DNA of 64,000 bases from Nitrospira sp. (GTDB lineage: Bacteria; Nitrospirota; Nitrospiria; Nitrospirales; Nitrospiraceae): NCBI GenBank assembly GCA_020853775.1, contig JADYYH010000044.1:1-64000 (forward strand), in the 5' to 3' direction. The position numbers and the translations under genes were made by a program. Below are positions 61,804 through 64,000 of this stretch, one piece after another. Positions within the stretch are counted from its first letter, which is position 1. Each line of letters starts with the position of its first letter. Under the pieces are notes generated by a model, which was given only the letters and a program-made list of their open reading frames with translations, ran no database searches and was not told the DNA's origin.

Positions 61804-62889
61804 TTATTGCGACGCGCGTGTGACGTCTTCCAGCGCGCTCAGGAACAATTGGTTTTCTTCCGGGAGCCCGATCGTCACCCGCAACATGCGGCCTTCGATG
61901 TGGCGCACAATGATGCCCTTGGCCAACAACGCGTCAAAGACTGCGCGCCCGCTTCTTCCGACATCGAAATAGAGAAAATTCGTTTCACTGGGCAAGGCCT
62001 CGAACCCGAGCCGGCGCAGACCGGCACGCACCGTGTCCATTTCCACGTGATTGAGCTGGCGGCTTGCTGCCACATGCGCGTCGTCGTCCAGCGCCGCCAA
62101 TGCGGCACGTTGCGCCATGCTGTTGGCGTTGAAGGGGGGACGGATTCGATTCAAGTAATTGGTGATTTCAGGGGTGGTGAGGCCATACCCGATGCGCAAG
62201 CCCGCTAATCCATAAATCTTGGAGAAGGTCCGCAAGACGATGACAGGGCGGCCGGCCTTGACGTACCTGAGCGACTCAGGGAATTCCGGATGCCGCACAT
62301 ATTCGTAATAGGCCTCATCGAACACAACCACGACATGGTCTGGCACCTGCTCCATCAAGGCCGCCACTTCCGCCTTGGTCGCCATGGTGCCGGTCGGATT
62401 ATTGGGGTTGCACACGAAGAGCAACCGCGTCTTGTCGGTGATGGCCGCGGCCATGGCGGGCAAATCGTGATGCCAATTTTTCTGAGGCACTTCAACCGCT
62501 ACCCCGTGCGCCGCCTTGACCTCCATTTTATAAATCACGAAGGTCTGTTCGGCCATCACGGCCTCGTCTCCCGGCGACAGGAATGTCCGCGCGAGCAGGC
62601 CGAGGATTTCATCGGAGCCGTTTCCAAGTATCACCTGGTCCGGCGCGACCTTCCAGCGCTCAGCCAAGGCTCCGCGCAAGCGGAACGCTCCGCCGTCCGG
62701 ATACCGGTGCAAGGTCGGCACCGTCTCGGCGAGCACGGCCATGGCCTTCGGCGAGGGCCCGATCGGATTTTCGTTGGAGGCCAGCTTCACCGCGCGCGGC
62801 AAGCCCAACTCTCGCTGTAGCTCTTCGATGGGTTTTCCAGGCACGTACGGCACGAGGGAGGCGATGTCGGGATGCACCTTCAATGGCAT
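61804..62889 (-). CDS. hisC: Histidinol-phosphate/aromatic aminotransferase
   Basis: A 361-residue class I PLP aminotransferase starting KVHPDIASLVPYVPGKPIEEL. Motifs: AVKLASNENPIGPSPKAM, VCNPNNPTGTMATKAEVAAL, and the PLP lysine in RTFSKIYGLAGLRIGYG. In this position, between pheA and aroF, it may act on aromatic keto acids as well as on imidazole acetol phosphate; the sequence does not decide. Confidence 0.92.
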   Translation of the reverse strand: MPLKVHPDIASLVPYVPGKPIEELQRELGLPRAVKLASNENPIGPSPKAMAVLAETVPTLHRYPDGGAFRLRGALAERWKVAPDQVILGNGSDEILGLLARTFLSPGDEAVMAEQTFVIYKMEVKAAHGVAVEVPQKNWHHDLPAMAAAITDKTRLLFVCNPNNPTGTMATKAEVAALMEQVPDHVVVVFDEAYYEYVRHPEFPESLRYVKAGRPVIVLRTFSKIYGLAGLRIGYGLTTPEITNYLNRIRPPFNANSMAQRAALAALDDDAHVAASRQLNHVEMDTVRAGLRRLGFEALPSETNFLYFDVGRSGRAVFDALLAKGIIVRHIEGRMLRVTIGLPEENQLFLSALEDVTRASQ

Positions 62890-62905
62890 GGTGTCACTCG
62901 GACCT

Positions 62906-63982
62906 CTAGGAGTAGGCGGGATACGACCCGAGAATCTTCATGAACAAGCAGCGGCTCTTGACCTCTTCCGCCGCTTTCTTGACCCGCTCCTCGTCGATAT
63001 GGCCCTCGATATCGACAAAGAAAATGTATTCCCAGGCTTTGCGACGCGAGGGACGCGATTCGATCTTCGTCATGTTCAAGCCATGGGAGGCAAAGGGTCG
63101 CAACAAGTCGTACAGCGCGCCGACCTTGTCCTTGACCGACAACATCAGCGAGGTTTTATCCCGGCCCGTCCGCTCCGGCGCCTTCTGTGACAGCACCAGA
63201 AACCGCGTGAAATTATTGATGTTGTCTTCGATTCTCGCCGTCACGACCTTTAAGCCATAGAGCTGGGACGCCAATTCCGACGCGATCGCGGCGGCCGAAG
63301 GATCATCCACCGACATTTCCGCAGCCCGCGCGGTACTCGCCACCTCCGACACCGGTACGTGGGGCAGGTTGGTCTCCAGCCAATTTCGGCATTGCGCAAT
63401 GGCGTGGGGATGCGAATAGATGCGCTTGATGTCTGCCGCAATTCCGCTTTTTGACATGAGATGGTGCGCAACTTCCTGCAGCACTTCGCCATAGATCAAC
63501 AGGTTGGAATCGACGAACATGTCGAGGGTGTGATTCACCACGCCTTCCGTCGTGTTCTCGATCGGCACCACGCCGAAATGGGCGCGTCCCCGTTCCACCT
63601 CACTGAAGACATCCTTAATGCTGTTGACGGGGATATAGTGCGCCGAGGCGCCGAATTTTTGCATGCAGGCCATATGGGTAAATGTGGCCCTCGGTCCAAG
63701 GTAGGCGACCTTTTGCGGCCCTTCCAAGGATAACGACGCCGACATGATTTCCCGATATACCGCACGGATGGCCTCGGTGGGAAAGGGGCCGGTATTTTGT
63801 CTGCTGAGACGATCGAAAATCGCTGCTTCGCGCCCCGGCGTGTGCAGATTCGCGTCTGCGTCTTTGAGCTTTTTCAGTCGACCGATCTCAATGACCGATT
63901 TCGAGCGCTCGTTCAGGAGGCGCAAAATCTGATCGTCGAGCCGATCGATTTGTTCGCGATGGACTTGCAAGTCATCAGACAT
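62906..63982 (-). CDS. pheA: Bifunctional chorismate mutase/prephenate dehydratase
   Basis: A 358-residue P-protein for phenylalanine. The first 85 residues are an AroQ-type chorismate mutase (DRLDDQILRLLNERSKSVIEIGRLK). The dehydratase part has VAYLGPRATFTHMACMQKFG, HFGVVPIENTTEGVVNHTLDMF and ITRFLVLSQ-like text; the C-terminus is an ACT domain (LLRPFASHGLNMTKIESRPSRRKAWEYIFFVDIEGH), so phenylalanine feedback is likely. A GGAGG ribosome site lies at the right window edge. First visible gene of the aromatic cluster. Confidence 0.96.
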   Translation of the reverse strand: MSDDLQVHREQIDRLDDQILRLLNERSKSVIEIGRLKKLKDADANLHTPGREAAIFDRLSRQNTGPFPTEAIRAVYREIMSASLSLEGPQKVAYLGPRATFTHMACMQKFGASAHYIPVNSIKDVFSEVERGRAHFGVVPIENTTEGVVNHTLDMFVDSNLLIYGEVLQEVAHHLMSKSGIAADIKRIYSHPHAIAQCRNWLETNLPHVPVSEVASTARAAEMSVDDPSAAAIASELASQLYGLKVVTARIEDNINNFTRFLVLSQKAPERTGRDKTSLMLSVKDKVGALYDLLRPFASHGLNMTKIESRPSRRKAWEYIFFVDIEGHIDEERVKKAAEEVKSRCLFMKILGSYPAYS

Positions 63983-64000
63983 GACGGGGGGATTTCCTCC

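Noticed and set aside
60694-62208. A 504-residue frame on the plus strand
   Set aside because: It is antisense to tyrA, aroF and hisC, which are certain; its composition (rich in Arg, His, Gln) is typical of shadow frames.
1-64000. CRISPR array, prophage, rRNA operon or a complete biosynthetic gene cluster
   Set aside because: No regular direct repeats, phage structural genes, rRNA or clustered tailoring enzymes were found on either strand.

Overview
The window is a stretch of bacterial chromosome with high GC content and dense, mostly leftward operons. Gene content (diaminopimelate made through an LL-diaminopimelate aminotransferase, a mixed arginine/lysine operon, an aromatic operon merged with cmk-rpsA-ihfB, PilZ proteins, PCP_red-type repeats, DUF3422) and a palindromic intergenic element suggest a Nitrospira-like member of the Nitrospirota. 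That assignment is inference from family content; no marker such as 16S rRNA is present.

Layout. 0-0.7 kb: edge of an IS5-type insertion sequence. 0.9-3.5 kb: dapL-folK-panC, rightward. 3.6-11.1 kb: leftward run with a zinc-ribbon/PilZ protein, a MazG-like protein, rmuC, a rifampicin-phosphotransferase-shaped enzyme, glycerate kinase and a lytic transglycosylase. 11.2-13.7 kb: family 5 uracil-DNA glycosylase, transaldolase, small lipoprotein, YHS-domain protein and a 50-residue zinc ribbon. 14.0-22.3 kb: one long leftward operon argD-argF-argG-argH-small lipoprotein-lysA-dapA-dapB. 22.5-31.2 kb: accessory region with unknown genes, gpmA, an outer-membrane barrel, an ATP-grasp/zinc-peptidase pair, ttcA and two 47-residue zinc-ribbon paralogues. 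31.2-37.5 kb: msrA, zwf, two divergent PilZ proteins, a DUF3422 membrane protein and Pal. 37.8 kb: tRNA-Arg(TCG). 38-41.1 kb: trmI-SDR-aroE-aroK. 41.4-46.7 kb: group 2 type sigma factor, HtrA-type protease, lipB, glutamate dehydrogenase and two unknown genes. 46.8-48.4 kb: a lipoprotein truncated haemoglobin divergent from an OxyR-like regulator with an OxyR-like operator between them. 48.5-52.6 kb: cell-envelope and unknown genes, including dacA and an FG-GAP repeat lipoprotein. 53-64 kb: one leftward cluster pheA-hisC-aroF-tyrA-aroA-cmk-plsC-rpsA-sppA-ihfB-PCP_red repeat protein.

How the genes work together. dapA, dapB, dapL and lysA cover most of the short aminotransferase route from aspartate semialdehyde to lysine; dapF is not in the window. 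argF, argG, argH and argD cover acetylornithine to arginine except the deacylation step. aroF, aroE, aroK and aroA plus tyrA, pheA and hisC cover several shikimate steps and the branches to tyrosine and phenylalanine. PanC, FolK and LipB supply cofactors; RmuC, the uracil-DNA glycosylase, MsrA and the OxyR-like regulator are repair and stress functions.

The most interesting signals are (1) the OxyR-like protein, keeping the two redox cysteines with the exact spacing, beside a palindrome matching the OxyR tetranucleotide pattern and an exported truncated haemoglobin; (2) a protein made of four tandem PCP_red-like modules; (3) an enzyme with rifampicin-phosphotransferase architecture in a glycerate kinase operon; (4) five occurrences of two small zinc-ribbon modules, three of them in very short free-standing genes easily missed by annotation; (5) a 123-base palindromic element abutting the stop codon of the ATP-grasp gene. 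No CRISPR array, prophage or rRNA operon was seen.
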